The position numbers and the translations under genes were made by a program. From Sorex araneus (lineage: Eukaryota; Chordata; Mammalia; Eulipotyphla; Soricidae): DNA of 64,000 nt. The notes beneath the pieces are model-generated. The model ran no database searches, was not told the DNA's origin, and worked only from the letters and a program-made list of their open reading frames with translations. The stretch lies in assembly GCF_027595985.1 (NCBI RefSeq), contig NC_073312.1:10149426-10213425 (forward strand), given 5' to 3'. Shown piece by piece: positions 1 to 12,317 of the stretch. How positions within the stretch are numbered: the stretch's first letter is position 1; each line of letters begins with the position of its first letter.

Positions 1-1362
<1,362 letters not shown>

Positions 1363-1450
1363 CTGGGGGTCGCGGGCGCTGCCTGCCCCGCCGCCACGAG
1401 CTCCGTCCGGCCGCCCAGCGCTCCGCTCGCTGTCTCGCCCCCGCCCCGCC
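1363..1450 (-). other. SLC18A2: predicted non-coding exon 1 (5' UTR) of SLC18A2
   Basis: The 3' edge is set by the donor at 1363/1362. The 5' edge is approximate, about 30 bp downstream of the CRE, where transcription of the mammalian gene is expected to start. No coding potential is expected. Confidence 0.5.
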
Positions 1451-1479
1451 GCAGCCGCTCAGTTTACCCGCTCCGGCTC

Positions 1480-1487
1480 TGACGTCA
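1480..1487. promoter_or_regulatory. SLC18A2: cAMP response element (TGACGTCA) in the SLC18A2 promoter
   Basis: A perfect palindromic CRE sits just upstream of the predicted exon 1 and beside GC boxes. Mammalian VMAT2 promoters are known to contain a CRE close to the start site that confers activity-dependent and cAMP-dependent transcription, so position and sequence agree with established knowledge. Confidence 0.8.
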
Positions 1488-1620
1488 CGGCCGGGGGGCG
1501 GGGGGTCGGGGGGAGGCCAGGTCTCGGGCCGCCCCACCCCGCCCCGCCCTGCCCCTGCACCCCGAGTCTCTGGGTCCTCTGCCGCCTGGAGCGCACAACC
1601 TGGCCATCCCCGGGGTGATG

Positions 1621-3772
1621 AGCAAACGGGACGCTCAGGGAAGGCAGCGGCGTCCCCGGACGGGACTCGGCGGCTCGGGGTGATGGTGGGGCGGGGATCC
1701 AGGGCAAGAAGCGGAACCCAGCGCTGTCCTCCGACGGCACGTCGTCGGGACCAGAGCTCCTTCCGTCTCTCTGTTGCTAAAGCCCGCCCGCGGGCCATGC
1801 GAGCGCGGGTGAGTGTGCCCGGGACAGGGGGATTGTCTGTCGGGGGGGTCAGCGACCCAGCTCTCTCTCTCCTGGGGCCACTCCCCCATCCCATCCCCCT
1901 TCCCATCTCTGGAGCCGAAAGCAGGTGACCCCCTACCCCAGAGCCTTGTCCTGGGTCCCCTCGAGCAGGGGACAAAGGGGTGAAGGGGCGAAGGCATCTC
2001 TCAGAATGTCCCCGCGGTGGGCGGGGGGCGAGGGGCGAGCCCCACACTTTGCAGTCGGGACTCGGAAAGAAGCTCTGCGAGCCCGGACCTGGGGCCCCGG
2101 GAACACGGTCACCCTCCAGGGGCCCACGCTGCGGAGAGGCAGAGCCAGCTCCAGGAGGGGCACCAGGTGGTATCCCTGCCACCGCGTGCCACCCCCGCCC
2201 AACACATACACACCCAGCACTGCCCTGTATGGTCCCCGGGCAGCAGCCTCTACCCCCAGCCCTGCACCGGCTCTTGAGGTGGGTGCCTACTGGGGGCTGA
2301 TCCGGAGCTGAAGCCCTCCCTTTGCAGGCTCAGTGCTCCCTCCCTGCCCCTTAGCCGAGCAGCAGCGGCAGCGGCAGCCACACTTCCTGCCCGGGAGCAA
2401 GAGCCGTTTTTCACCTAAAGCCACTCCGAGGAGCTGCTCTGCCATGTCTCGGCCTGGCGGAGCCCAGCCGTGTTTAATTCATGTTGTCTTTGCTGCTCAG
2501 CCGAGACCGCGGAGAGCTTCCCGCTGACAGGCAGGGCTGCCCCCACCCACCTGCCCTCCAGACCCCCCTGTGTCCGCCATCGCCACCGCTGCCCCTGCTG
2601 TGAGAGGGATGGTTGGGTACACAAGTAGGTCAGAGTCTACATCGCGGGCACGCTGGGGAGGCCAGAGCTTCCGTGTGACGCGGCGTAGCCGGAAGGATGA
2701 CACCTGGGCTGGAAAGCAGATGGCGGGCGGGCGGGCAGTGTGGGGAAGGGGACCACAGACTCTGAGTGTCCCCAAGGGGCCGGTCTCAAAACCAGAAGAC
2801 TTAGGGCCTTCCCTAGTGTGTCGGGGCACTGTGGTCAAGGCCTGTCCCCCACCCCCAGACTGCTACTTTTCCCGTCAGCAACCATGTGGTCATGGGTGCC
2901 TTGGTTTCTCCACCCCTGAGACTGGGGTCCTGAGCACCCAGTGGAAATACTCCAGTGCTGGGCACAGCCTGCCAACAAATGGAAACAAATCCAACCAACG
3001 CTGGGCTGGAGCTCTGAAACGCAAATAGTGGGTCAGAGCCAAGAGGCGTGAAGACCGGAAGAAACACAAATGACACAGCAGCTGACGTGTCCCGGGGAAG
3101 GAGGCGGGGAGCCGGGGGCCAGTTTCTGGGAAGGGAAAGTCCAACGCTTCAAGTCCAGGGAGAGACGGTGTGCGAGAGGCGGGAAATGCCCAGGAAACGG
3201 ACCTCACCGCAGTGCACAGCTCACGGGGAGGTGGGCAAGCGACACAGGTGGGTAACGCTGGCAGAAAGTGGCGTCGGCTTCTGGGGGTGCTGTGGGCAGC
3301 AGGGTTGTTGGGGAGCAATCCAGCCGGCATGAGCCCCCGATTGTGCCTGCAGGTGTCGGCTCTCCCCACTGGTGTCTGGGGACAAGGACAAGGACAGGCA
3401 GCCCCTTGGCCCCACAGCAGCGGGGAGTGGGAAGGGAGTTGGTGTCCACCCCCAGGGCAGAGCCCCAGTGGGGCCATTGGCAAGGACACTCAGATCCCCT
3501 GCGTGGTCCTGCCCAGGTCCTGTGCGGAAGGAGAAGCAGAGCAGAGCGGGCTCCATGCCGAGGGCAGCGGGCACCTGAGGCCAGTCCACTCTGAGGACCT
3601 CCCCGGCCCGGTGTGTATGGAACATGCAGAATTTGCTGTCTTTGGGGGGCCCAGGCGCAGGACTGGTGACCTGAGGCCAGAAGGTGGGGAAAAAATCAAC
3701 CAAGAAACAGTCTTGCAAGGACCCACCCATGCCCGCTGGTAGATGGCTGAGAAAGACAAATACAGCGGAGTC
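1621..3772. other. intergenic, no gene recognised
   Basis: GC-rich sequence between SLC18A2 and KCNK18. I see no SINE, no splice-bounded coding exon and no RNA gene. Purine-rich and GC-rich patches (for example 2000-2160) may belong to the outer SLC18A2 promoter. Confidence 0.5.
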
Positions 3773-3917
<145 letters not shown>

Positions 3918-4081
3918 GCTTTTTGGATCACACCCGGCAATGCACAGGGGTTACTTCTGGCTCTTCACTCAGGAATTACCCCTGGCGGTGCTCAGGGGAC
4001 CATATGGGATGCTGGGATTCGAAACTGGGTCATCTGCATGCAAGGCAAACGCCCTACCCGCTGTGCTATCGCTCCAGCCCC
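3918..4081 (-). mobile_element. tRNA-derived SINE (SOR-type, family A)
   Basis: A full-length copy in reverse: gctttttggatcacaccc at the left, B-box complement in the middle, ctatcgctccagcccc at the right. Its tail is expanded into the adjoining TTTC repeat. Confidence 0.9.
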
Positions 4082-4883
4082 AAGTCTCGCTTTCATACAG
4101 AAAAAAGCCAAAGCACGGGAAATGAGAAATGGTGGGTACTAGGCACCGGGGTGGAGGAGGTGGGGAGACGTTTAATCAGAATTCCAAACTCGTAAGATGA
4201 GCCGGATCTCAGACTCGGTACAGAGCATGGTAGGGACGCTAGTAATACTGTGCTGGGTAGCTCTGGTGCTGCAAGGAGGTACTCTGAGACAGCTCACCCC
4301 AAAAAGGAAGAGGTAACGGGTGATGGGAAGGTGTTAATGGTCGGTGATCATTTTGCAACAGATAAATGCATTATTATGTAGATGTAGCAAATCTATGTAT
4401 TATTCACCTGAAAGGTGCACGATGTTATCAGGTGATATTGCAATAAAGCGGAGGGATTCTAGACATACAAGGGTTCAGACTCCGAAGTCCGCTCATCTGA
4501 AGCACGGACAATGTATCCATAGTGACAGCAAACACTGTATTTCCTTTGGCTTGGAGTAGGGAGAGAAAAAGAGCAAAGGAATAGAAGAGAATATGGGGGT
4601 ACTGAAGGCATTTTTCTTGACTTTGATTTAGAAGAGAATTGGATGGAGGGACCGAGAGGGAGCTCTGAGAGCTGGGAATGTGGAGCTGGCTTGCTGAGGC
4701 CCTGGGTTCAAGTCTCAGCAGCCCTGAGCACTGCCAGGGAGTCCCTGGGGGTGCCCAACCTGCCTAGGACCAAGCAGCTCAGGCTGAATATTGCTTGAGG
4801 AATCACTTAGGAGACAACCCCCACACATAATAATTCCATAACCAAAACTCATGTAACTTAACCATGTTTATTTACTTTATATA
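4082..4883. other. intergenic, mostly unique; possible old SINE at 4640-4800
   Basis: AT-richer sequence. Positions 4640-4800 (ctgggttcaagtctcagc, then cctgagcactgccaggga) resemble a strongly diverged plus-strand family A SINE. Nothing else is recognised. Confidence 0.4.
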
Positions 4884-5099
4884 GCACTGTGGTCCTGTTG
4901 TTCATCAATTTGCTCGAGCGGGCAAATTGGTGTAAGACTTGTTACTGTTTTTGGCATATCAAATATGCCACGGGTAGCTTGCCAGGCTCTGCCGTGTGGG
5001 CAGGATACTCTTGGTAGCTTGTCGGGCTCTCCGAGAGGGACGGAGGAATCAAGGCATGCAAGGCAAACGTCCTACCCGCTGTGCTATCACTCCAGTCCC
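4884..5099 (-). mobile_element. SINE family B (tRNA head with RTE-like 3' tail)
   Basis: The right end carries the same tRNA-type head as family A (complement of ctatcactccag). The rest differs: ttactgtttttggcatat, ccacgggtagcttgccagg, ending in tttgctcgagcgggca. That terminal block matches the 3' end of the LINE fragment immediately to the right. Confidence 0.85.
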
Positions 5100-5120
5100 T
5101 GTGCTATCGCTCCAATTCAT

Positions 5121-5345
5121 TTGTATCGCTTGTCATCCTGTTGATCTTTGATTTGCTCGAGCGGGCACCAGTAGCATCTCCATTTGTCCCTGTTGTGTGC
5201 TAGTGTAGCCCAATAGTATCTGCTCGCTCCAGGAACATGAAGAGCCTCAAACCGTTCATTCAGGGTTTTGACGAAGAAGTCTGACCATCTCATAGGTGGG
5301 CAGCCACGCGGTCTTTTGATGTCAATGGAATCCAGTCGGTTAACA
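5121..5345 (-). mobile_element. LINE 3' fragment encoding an RTE-like reverse transcriptase C-terminus
   Basis: Read on the minus strand, 5338-5129 is 70 codons with no stop. It contains DIKRPRGCPPMRWSDFF, then WATLAHNRDKWR and finally YWCPLEQIKDQQDDK. The order basic Arg-Pro-Arg-Gly run, RW-S-D, then W-x-x-L-A-x-x-R-x-x-W is the pattern I know from the C-termini of RTE-clade (Bov-B-like) LINEs. It runs out to a short GACAAG/GATAC-type end rather than poly-A, also typical of RTE. The 5' part is missing, so this is a truncated, dead copy. Its last ~45 bp are shared with SINE family B. Clade assignment is from motif memory and needs a protein search. Confidence 0.7.
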
Positions 5346-5407
5346 TAATCCAGTTGGTAATATAATCACTCCAATTATATATTATTAATGATGATTTAAA
5401 GTAGATT

Positions 5408-5585
5408 TCTTTTTTCTTTCTTTTATTTTTGTCACACCTGTTGGTGCTCAGGGATTATTCCTGTCTCTGCACTCAGGAATCACCCCTGGCTGGGCTTGGA
5501 GGACCACATGAGATGCTGGGGAGAGAACCCGGATGGGCCATGTGCAAGGTCAACACCCTTCCTACTGCACTATTGCTCTCGCCTA
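5408..5585 (-). mobile_element. family A SINE, diverged
   Basis: T-rich start, gtcacacctgttggtgctca, gcactcaggaatcacccc, ending in ctattgctctcgcc. Many substitutions indicate an older copy. Confidence 0.8.
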
Positions 5586-6789
5586 AGCTGCTTTCCTTTT
5601 TCTTTTTTTAAATTAATGGACACTTTCACAAGAGTAAAAGACAGAAATTGCCAGATGATATTTTTTCTTCATTCCAAGAAGGATGCTCTGAACATAGCTT
5701 GGTATGCCACCTCCAAAAAAAATAAATGTGCATCTAATAACAGAACTTTAATATACATGAACCAAAAATAGAATTGATTGGATAGACAGAGTTAGGGATT
5801 AACACCCCACCCCAACCCCCTTCTCTAGAATCAATAGAACACTGTGACACTGTGACAAAAAAAAAAATCTTCGGACGTAGAAGATTCAAACTATGCATCA
5901 ACCACTTGTGTAATGGGTATTTATTTACCCCGAACAGTAAATGCCTCCAAAGTCTTTCAACTCTTTCCTGAGGGATGAGTCTCATTTAGCGAAGGAGTTG
6001 TTTGCTTTTCCCATGAAGCCAGTTCTCTCCTCTGTTTAACAGGCATATACATAACGAGCTACAGCTTTTAATGCATTTCCTTTCCCTGCTTTGCTGAGTT
6101 CTATTGCATAGGCACTGCAAGCAAACGTTTTCTGTACAAAATTGAACCAAATCTGCTGTTCTGGTGGGGAGAGGTCATGGTAAATGGAATGTCAATTTAC
6201 TTGAAGGATGCCTTGCCAATGAAATTAAGCCATAGATGTCCTAACTTAATAATTCAATCACCAGATTAGCTGGCTTCATGCAGCATTATCTGTAAAATGT
6301 GGGTCGCCAGGTTTGGCCACTTTAATAGAATCACTCGCCTGTCTGAGGACATTTGCTGTAATTGAAGGCTGTGGCAGGGCCAGGCAGCCACGGAGAGCAG
6401 CGTCTCAGCTCTCTGCCTTGATTGCCTCTCCAGCCTCACCTGCACTGGTACTCGGCTCTGAAGTGACCCCGAAGGTCACTCAGCATCCTCCTCACCCCCA
6501 GCTCTTGACTTCCACCCAGTCAAGCCGAGCCCTTGTCCACGCCCCCAGGACTCTGCTCTCTGGGGTCCTCACGTGTCCCAAGGCTCCCCGCACGGCTGCT
6601 GAACCCCCTGACCTGGGGGGTGGGCCCTCTGGGTAGAACCGCCCCATCCAATCTGGGGCAGGGTTGTTGGGTCTCCGCTTGCCAAACTGGCCTCGGCGCA
6701 CTTACGGTGTGACTCGGTAAACTGACACATGCTGTGAGTCTGGAAGACACCCTTAACGTCGAAGGCTTAGGATATAAAAAATGCAAACT
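5586..6789. other. unique intergenic sequence; candidate conserved element 5940-6480
   Basis: Free of recognisable repeats. Positions about 5940-6480 are AT-rich with many TAAT/ATTA and GCAAAC-type motifs (taatgcatttcc, acttaataattcaatc) and look like a constrained non-coding block. That impression needs alignment to test. 6490-6780 is GC-richer with nothing recognised. Confidence 0.4.
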
Positions 6790-6953
6790 GACGCCGGAGA
6801 TAGTTCAGCCGGTGAGGCGCTTGCCTTACACATAGCTGATCTGGGTTCTGCCCCTGGCACCACCTGTGGTCCCCTGAGCACTGCCAGGAGTGAGCCCTAA
6901 GGACAGAGCCAGGAGGAAACCCAGAGACAATCAGGCATGGCCCCAAACCAAAG
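6790..6953 (+). mobile_element. family A SINE, diverged
   Basis: Head gccggagatagttcagcc, B-box region gatctgggttctgcccc, then ctgagcactgccaggagt and a weak A-rich end. Confidence 0.75.
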
Positions 6954-7684
6954 TAAACTTTCACCAACATTGTTTGCGTGGACATGCCAGGCTGACAATG
7001 TTGTAGATCCAGCTGCACCAAGTATCCATTTCGACAATGAATGTCCCCCTTGTGGCCTTTTGTCTTTTCTTCAGTGTGTCCACTGGACCATTTCAAGTGA
7101 TGGGGGATGCTCATATGTTTGCCCGCCCCCCCCCCCACACTCTGTTTCTAGGAGGGAACATCTGTCCTGGGAGGGATTGGAGGTGGCTAAGCCTCAGGTC
7201 TGGCCCTTCCACACAGGAACTCAGACCCAGGAGGGACCAGGCCTGGCCCCAGCCGTGCAACTCTGCGTGTCTAGGCAGGGAGGACACTGCTCCAGGGATC
7301 AGGTGGTGCCTTGCATGGGGGTGCTCGCAGGTGGCCCTCAGCGGCCGAGGACTCTAGGAGGGCCCCCGGCCCAGGAGGAAGCTCTGTGAAGACCTTGCGC
7401 CCTCCACACTGGGACGCCCATCTGCTATGCTGACCGTGCACCCAGACATCCGCAGGGCAGGAGACTTTAGTGGAAATCAATAGTCCAATAGAGCAGCCTG
7501 CAAAGACCCAAACCTAATTATTTTGTTCAGAAACTTGTCTGTAACTAAAAGGCGTCTGAGAAATCACTGTCACCCTCTCAAGGGGAGAGAAATCCAGGCA
7601 CTGTGTCCAATTGGATTTATATTGACTCGGGGCTTGTAGAAGATGTTGTGTCTCTGCAAACCCATGTTTGGGCGCCGTGGGGCA
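6954..7684. other. intergenic, nothing recognised
   Basis: Mixed composition with a short C-run near 7126. No repeat head, coding exon or RNA gene is recognised. Confidence 0.4.
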
Positions 7685-7806
7685 ACACACACACACACAT
7701 ATCCCCCACACACCACACATATGCATATACACACACTAACATACATCCATACACACGTTCTCATGCATATATTCAAATATACTCACACGCTCACATATAT
7801 ATATTA
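7685..7806. repeat. (CA)n / (CATA)n imperfect microsatellite
   Basis: CA dinucleotides interspersed with TATG and TATA units. The repeat runs directly into the GAT-type tail of the next mobile element. Confidence 0.85.
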
Positions 7807-8105
7807 TCATCATCATTGTTATCATCCCATTGATCGTTGAATTTCTCTAGCAGTCTCAGTAACATCTCCATTCGTCCTAGCCCTGAGATTTTAGCAGCCT
7901 CTCTGAGATTTTAGCAGCCTCTCTTTACTTGTCCTTCCCAACAGTGCAGCATTGGAGACTCTTTCAGGGTCAGGGGAATGAGACCCATCATTGTTACTGG
8001 TTTTGGTGTATGAATACCCCACAGGAGTTTGCAAGGCTCTCCCATGGGGACAGGAAACTCTCAGTAGCTTGCCAGATTCTCCCAGAGGGAGAACTAGGCT
8101 GTAAG
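7807..8105 (-). mobile_element. SINE/LINE-tail element related to family B, (GAT)n tail
   Basis: On the minus strand it ends in gagaaattcaacgatcaa, tgggatgataacaatgat. That aligns with the family B end (gagcaaat, gaacaacgggatgaca) but has a GAT rather than a CAGTGA tail. Internally it has a different body (cagggtcaggggaatgag, gtttgcaaggctctccca) and a 20-bp tandem duplication near 7882-7925. Confidence 0.7.
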
Positions 8106-8264
8106 ATGTCATGTGGCCACTTTGCGGCTGCACGCTTCCAGGAGCTTGGTTTTATAGTCTCTGGATATTGGCCATTAGTGGGATTACACGGCGCTGGGGG
8201 CAGTCCCTGGGTGTGACTGCCTAGCTACTGGAAAATGGGAAATCTGGGCAGAAGAGGCCAGTGA

Positions 8265-8265
<1 letters not shown>

Positions 8266-8296
<31 letters not shown>

Positions 8297-8372
8297 GTGT
8301 ATGTGTGTGTGTGTAAATACATATATATGTGTATATATATATATAAATACTCACACACATTCACACAGACAC
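8266..8372. repeat. (TA)n/(TG)n compound microsatellite
   Basis: Alternating TATA and TGTG runs followed by CACA, all alternating purine-pyrimidine. Confidence 0.9.
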
Positions 8373-8562
8373 ACACATGTTCACACCCTATAGGAGAGCT
8401 TTCCCTCTCTAGAGTCTTTGGGAAGAATCTCAGTGGCCTTAACAACTGTTGGCAGGGTGGCCTCTAAGCCTGACTTTTGAGGTTCTCGACTCTGTTCCCT
8501 GATTCCTCTAAGAAGATCCACACCCCCATGGGGAGAAAAATAAGGGGTAGAAATCTTTCAAA

Positions 8563-8752
8563 ATGCAGTTAGTAGTTACAGCAGGGAGGGCACTTGCCTT
8601 GCATACAGTCAACTAAGGGTTGATCCTCGGCACCCCATATGATCCCCTGAGCACCACCAGGAGTGATTCCCGAGTGCAGAGCCAGGAGTAAGCCCTGGGC
8701 ATTGCCAGGTATGACCCAAAAGGCAAATAAAAAAATCTATAAATAAATAAGA
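8563..8752 (+). mobile_element. family A SINE, diverged
   Basis: gttacagcagggagggca, ccttgcatacag, then ccccatatgatcccctga and gagtgcagagccaggagt, ending in an A-rich tail. Confidence 0.8.
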
Positions 8753-9164
8753 TTTTTTAAAGTATTGTTGTTGTTTTTTTTAAACCCACAGACCTGGCTG
8801 GTTGATTCTGTACACAAACTCCTTCTGGGCTCCGTCTCTGGGGCCCAAGATCCTGAGGACTGGGTAGTGTCTTGCTAGCAACAGCACAGAACGTTCCGGG
8901 TGGGAAAGCCTGGCGGATGCTTGGCCAATAGATTTTACTCCCATCCTCCCTTCCGGGTCTGTTAAGTGAAGGATCCACTTTCCCCCCATGTGTCTGAGAG
9001 CAGAGCAGAACTGCTGGGCATGTGCGATAAGACTTAGGTGCCCTTATACACTGGGGAAACTGAGGCATGGAGAAGCAGTGCTGAACACAAGCTGTGAGAG
9101 CAGAGAGCTGCCAGGGCTACGCTCACTCACAGGATCCACAGCCCCCTGGTCCTGGTACAAGTAA
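8753..9164. other. intergenic, nothing recognised
   Basis: Unique sequence between two SINEs with no supported feature. Confidence 0.4.
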
Positions 9165-9337
9165 GGGGCCAGAGAGATAGCACAGTGGGTAGGGCACTTG
9201 GCCTAGCACGAAGCCCAGCTGGGTTTGCTCCCCAGCACCCCACAATATCCCCCAGCCCCAAACTAGTGATCCTTGAGGGCAAAACTGGGAGTAAGCCCTG
9301 AGCATCGCCGGGTGTGGCCCCAAATATAAAAAAAACA
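9165..9337 (+). mobile_element. family A SINE, moderately diverged
   Basis: ggggccagagagatagca, gtgggtagggcacttggc, ending gtgtggccccaaatataaa. The sequence acaagta flanks both sides and is a possible short target-site duplication. Confidence 0.85.
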
Positions 9338-9894
9338 AGTAGGTGCTCAGTGATACTTGTTAGATCCTGACACTCAGGACATGTTGACCCGTGGGAGGGG
9401 ACTCATGCCCTGCACATGTGCGAGTGCTCCTACTGAGGAGACTTAGCAGGGCGGGGTTGAACCTGAAGAAGGTCCTTTGTTCCCCGTGTTTTTAAATAAC
9501 GGTATTTGCAAGGGTTTGTTCTATGATCTAAATGGCAAGGATAAAAGCAGTCTCATCAAGGGCCAGGAGGATAAAAAGGAGGATAAAAGGATGCAAAAAC
9601 AATTTGCATCCCAAGAGGAAGTGCCTTAGCTGTCCCCCATCAAATCAACTTCAAAGTCTTTTGCCCAACAGCTGAAGCCATGGCAACCAGCAGCTGTCCC
9701 CGCCCTGGCCAGCTAGCTGCAGCCCAGCTCCATCTTTTGGGGTCTCTGTTGGGGGGATGCATTCTCCAGGGGACGCACTTTGCTGGAAAAGATGCGTACC
9801 ACAGCTTCTTGTGGCTTCTCCAGGAGCCCACACACGGTGGCCACAGCAAAAGGGAGGCTTCGAGAAGGAGAAAGACACAAGCCCATCTCATTTA
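9338..9894. other. intergenic, nothing recognised
   Basis: Unique sequence with a purine-rich patch at 9540-9620 (aggataaaagg repeats). No gene is recognised. Confidence 0.4.
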
Positions 9895-10320
9895 CCTGTG
9901 GAATATTGAACACTGGATCACAAAAATGTATTGAAGCAAAAGAGGGATGCTTAGATCGCCCTTGAGCCCAGTGTTTAGAGTGGAGGCAGACACAGAAAGA
10001 AACCAAGAGGGGAAGGGGAGAACGAGAAGTAATGGGTGAACAGGCACGAGGGCGTCAGTTATCCCAGTGAGAGGAGTGAGGGGCAGAGCCGTAGACCCCA
10101 CACACACACTCAACAGAACCGAAAACAGGAGACCTAAGCGGCAAGCACTGAAACTTAGTAACGTGCCCGTCAAATAGGCGGGTGCAGGTGGGGCGGGGTG
10201 GGAAGGGCATCTGGGAACACTGGTGCAGGGATTGGTGTTGAAATATTGCATCCCCCAAATGCAATTAAAGGTAGCTTTGTAAATCATGGCTCTTTAATCA
10301 AAATTTTTTTTAAAAAATAT
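9895..10320 (+). mobile_element. old L1-type 3' end
   Basis: Contains the L1-like passage tcatttacctgtggaatatt, later aacactggtgcagggatt, then gtaaatcatggctctttaat and an A-rich end. The terminal part is matched in reverse complement at 12318-12470, confirming an interspersed repeat. Confidence 0.6.
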
Positions 10321-10785
10321 GGACTCTTTGGTGAATGAGGAAATGACCAACCGATCCCCAGAGACCCAAGAGCCTGAAAGACACAAAGGCTGAGAGCCCC
10401 TGCCTGAACCCCTGTGTCAGAATCTCTGAGAGAGCCCCGGGACTGGGGGCTTCATGAAAACCTCTCAAGTCAGGCTTCCTGTGTGCACCCCTGGGGGGCG
10501 ATGGGGGGCACAGGTTGGGGGGTTGGGCAATACTGAAAGTGTTGCAAAATACTGACAGTGCCCTGGGCAGTGTGGGGCCGTCAGGGCGTGAGGGCCTCTG
10601 TCTTCCCCAGAGCACGAGGGAAGGGGGATAAGAGGAGTCCCAGGGGTGAGGAGGGAGGCAGCGGGGACCCTGGGGGCACAGCGGACTTAGGGGCTTCAGG
10701 ACATCAGGAAGCAGGAGAAAGAAACACAGGCTGGGGAAGGGCACGGCGGGGCAAAGGCTCTGATCCGAGCACCCACATTTTCCTC

Positions 10786-10955
10786 TTTTTTTTTGCATTT
10801 GGGGTCACACCCAGCGATGTGTTCCTCCTGGCCCTGCACTCAGGAATTACTCCTAGCGGTCCGTGCTAGGGGGACCCTATGGGATGCCGGGGTTCGAACC
10901 TGGGTCGGCTGCGTGCAAGGCAAACGCCCTACCCACTGTACTATCGCTCTGGTCC
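10786..10955 (-). mobile_element. family A SINE
   Basis: tttttttttgcatttggggtc at the left and cactgtactatcgctctgg at the right. Flanks cacattttcctct and cacgttttccttct suggest an imperfect target-site duplication. Confidence 0.85.
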
Positions 10956-11091
10956 GCACTCACGTTTTCCTTCTCTGCAGACAAGCAGGGGAATCTCTCC
11001 ACAGCCCAGCTGTCTACACTCTAGCCCTGGGGTCTGAGCCGTTTGCGTGGCCCAGGCAGGCAAGAGTAAGAACAATATAACAGTGGAGCTT

Positions 11092-11250
11092 GGGGGCTGG
11101 AGGTAGTATAGGGGGAAGGCGCCCGCCTTGCCCGTAGTTGACCCCACTTCAAACCCTGGCACCACTTAGGGTCCCCCGACCACCACTAGGAGTGATCCCT
11201 GAGCACAGAGCCAGGGGGTACAGCGCCCCAAAGCTCCCCAAAATAAACAA
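11092..11250 (+). mobile_element. family A SINE, diverged
   Basis: gggggctggaggtagtat, cgcccgccttgcccg, then taggagtgatccctgagc and a CCAAAATAAA end. Confidence 0.75.
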
Positions 11251-11543
11251 CAAAGGGGCACAGGAGCAGAAAGTGCAGAGTAACCTTGTATATGGGTTTT
11301 CTTCCCCTCAGTGTCAGGCACCCCGGAAACAGGTCCATCAGTGTCCGGACCAGGTCAGTGTCCCGACCAGGTCCCTCTGGCCCCGCCCAGCAGCCGGCTA
11401 CTGGAGGGCAGCAGGACCACGGGCCTCCGGAGAGACCCTGAAGCAGGCTAGTGGGGCGCAGAGCCCAGCCCCTCACCCCCACCCCGCCGGGAAGCACCAG
11501 CTCACCGCACTTAGCAGCATGGCTTTCTGCCCTAGCAGGTGAG

Positions 11544-11794
11544 AACTGTCACTGTCACTGTCATCCCGTTGCCCATCGATTTGCTGGAGCGGGCACCAGT
11601 AATGTCTCCATTGTGAGACTTGTTGTTACTGTTTTTGGTTTATCGAATACGCCACGGGGAGCTTGCCAGGCTCTGCTATGCAGGCTGGACACTCTCAGGA
11701 GCTTGCCGGGCTCTCCGAGAGGGGTGGAGGAATTGAACCCGGGTCGGCCGTGTGCAAGGTGAACGCCCTACCCGCTGCACTATCGCTCCAGCCC
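11544..11794 (-). mobile_element. SINE family B, full length, with target-site duplication
   Basis: A clean copy flanked by the 10-bp direct repeat agcaggtgag (11534-11543 and 11795-11804). The left end shows the tandem ctgtcactgtcactgtcat tail. The tRNA head is complete at the right. Confidence 0.92.
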
Positions 11795-12058
11795 AGCAGG
11801 TGAGGACACAAGGAGCAAAAGGAGAAAGCGCAGGCAGGCAGTTTGCGGGCCACTGGGCGCGTCCCCGCACCCTTTCCTGCAAGCTGGGCTGAGGGGGGGC
11901 GGGTTCTGCTGTCCCATGGGAGGCTGGAGGATCAGTCTAGGTGAAGTCCAGGTGAAGGAGACCTAGTGGAGTCACTGGCAGGACTGCCCCTGCCAAGTGG
12001 TGGGGTCCCCTCCCCTTTTTCAGGGACACAGGTTGGGAGCAGGTTCGGGGCGGCGGAC

Positions 12059-12072
12059 GCGCCACCTGCTGG
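12059..12072 (-). promoter_or_regulatory. CTCF-type motif 1
   Basis: On the minus strand this reads CCAGCAGGTGGCGC, matching every position of the vertebrate CTCF core consensus CCASYAGRKGGCRS. A second exact copy lies 45 bp away. Occupancy is unknown. Confidence 0.65.
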
Positions 12073-12103
12073 CTCCGGAGCGCGGGACACGCGCGGTCTG
12101 GCG

Positions 12104-12117
12104 GCGCCACCTGCTGG
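12104..12117 (-). promoter_or_regulatory. CTCF-type motif 2
   Basis: The same 14-mer, CCAGCAGGTGGCGC, in the same orientation as the copy at 12059. The pair lies between SLC18A2 and KCNK18, where an insulator would separate their regulatory domains. That role is inference. Confidence 0.65.
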
Positions 12118-12317
12118 CCGCTAGGGAAGAGTCAGCGCTGGGCGCTTTTCAGGGTCTTGGGGGGAGTGATTCTTGAGGGGGGTGCTGAGGGTGTCGGATA
12201 CCCACCAACTCCGACCAACCCCGTAGGACTCCTGGGCCCGACTGCCCCTCCCTCACACTGCCCCCTCGGAGTGGCCCCTTCATTCTCGAACCTCACCCAC
12301 TCTGGCTTTTTTTTTTA

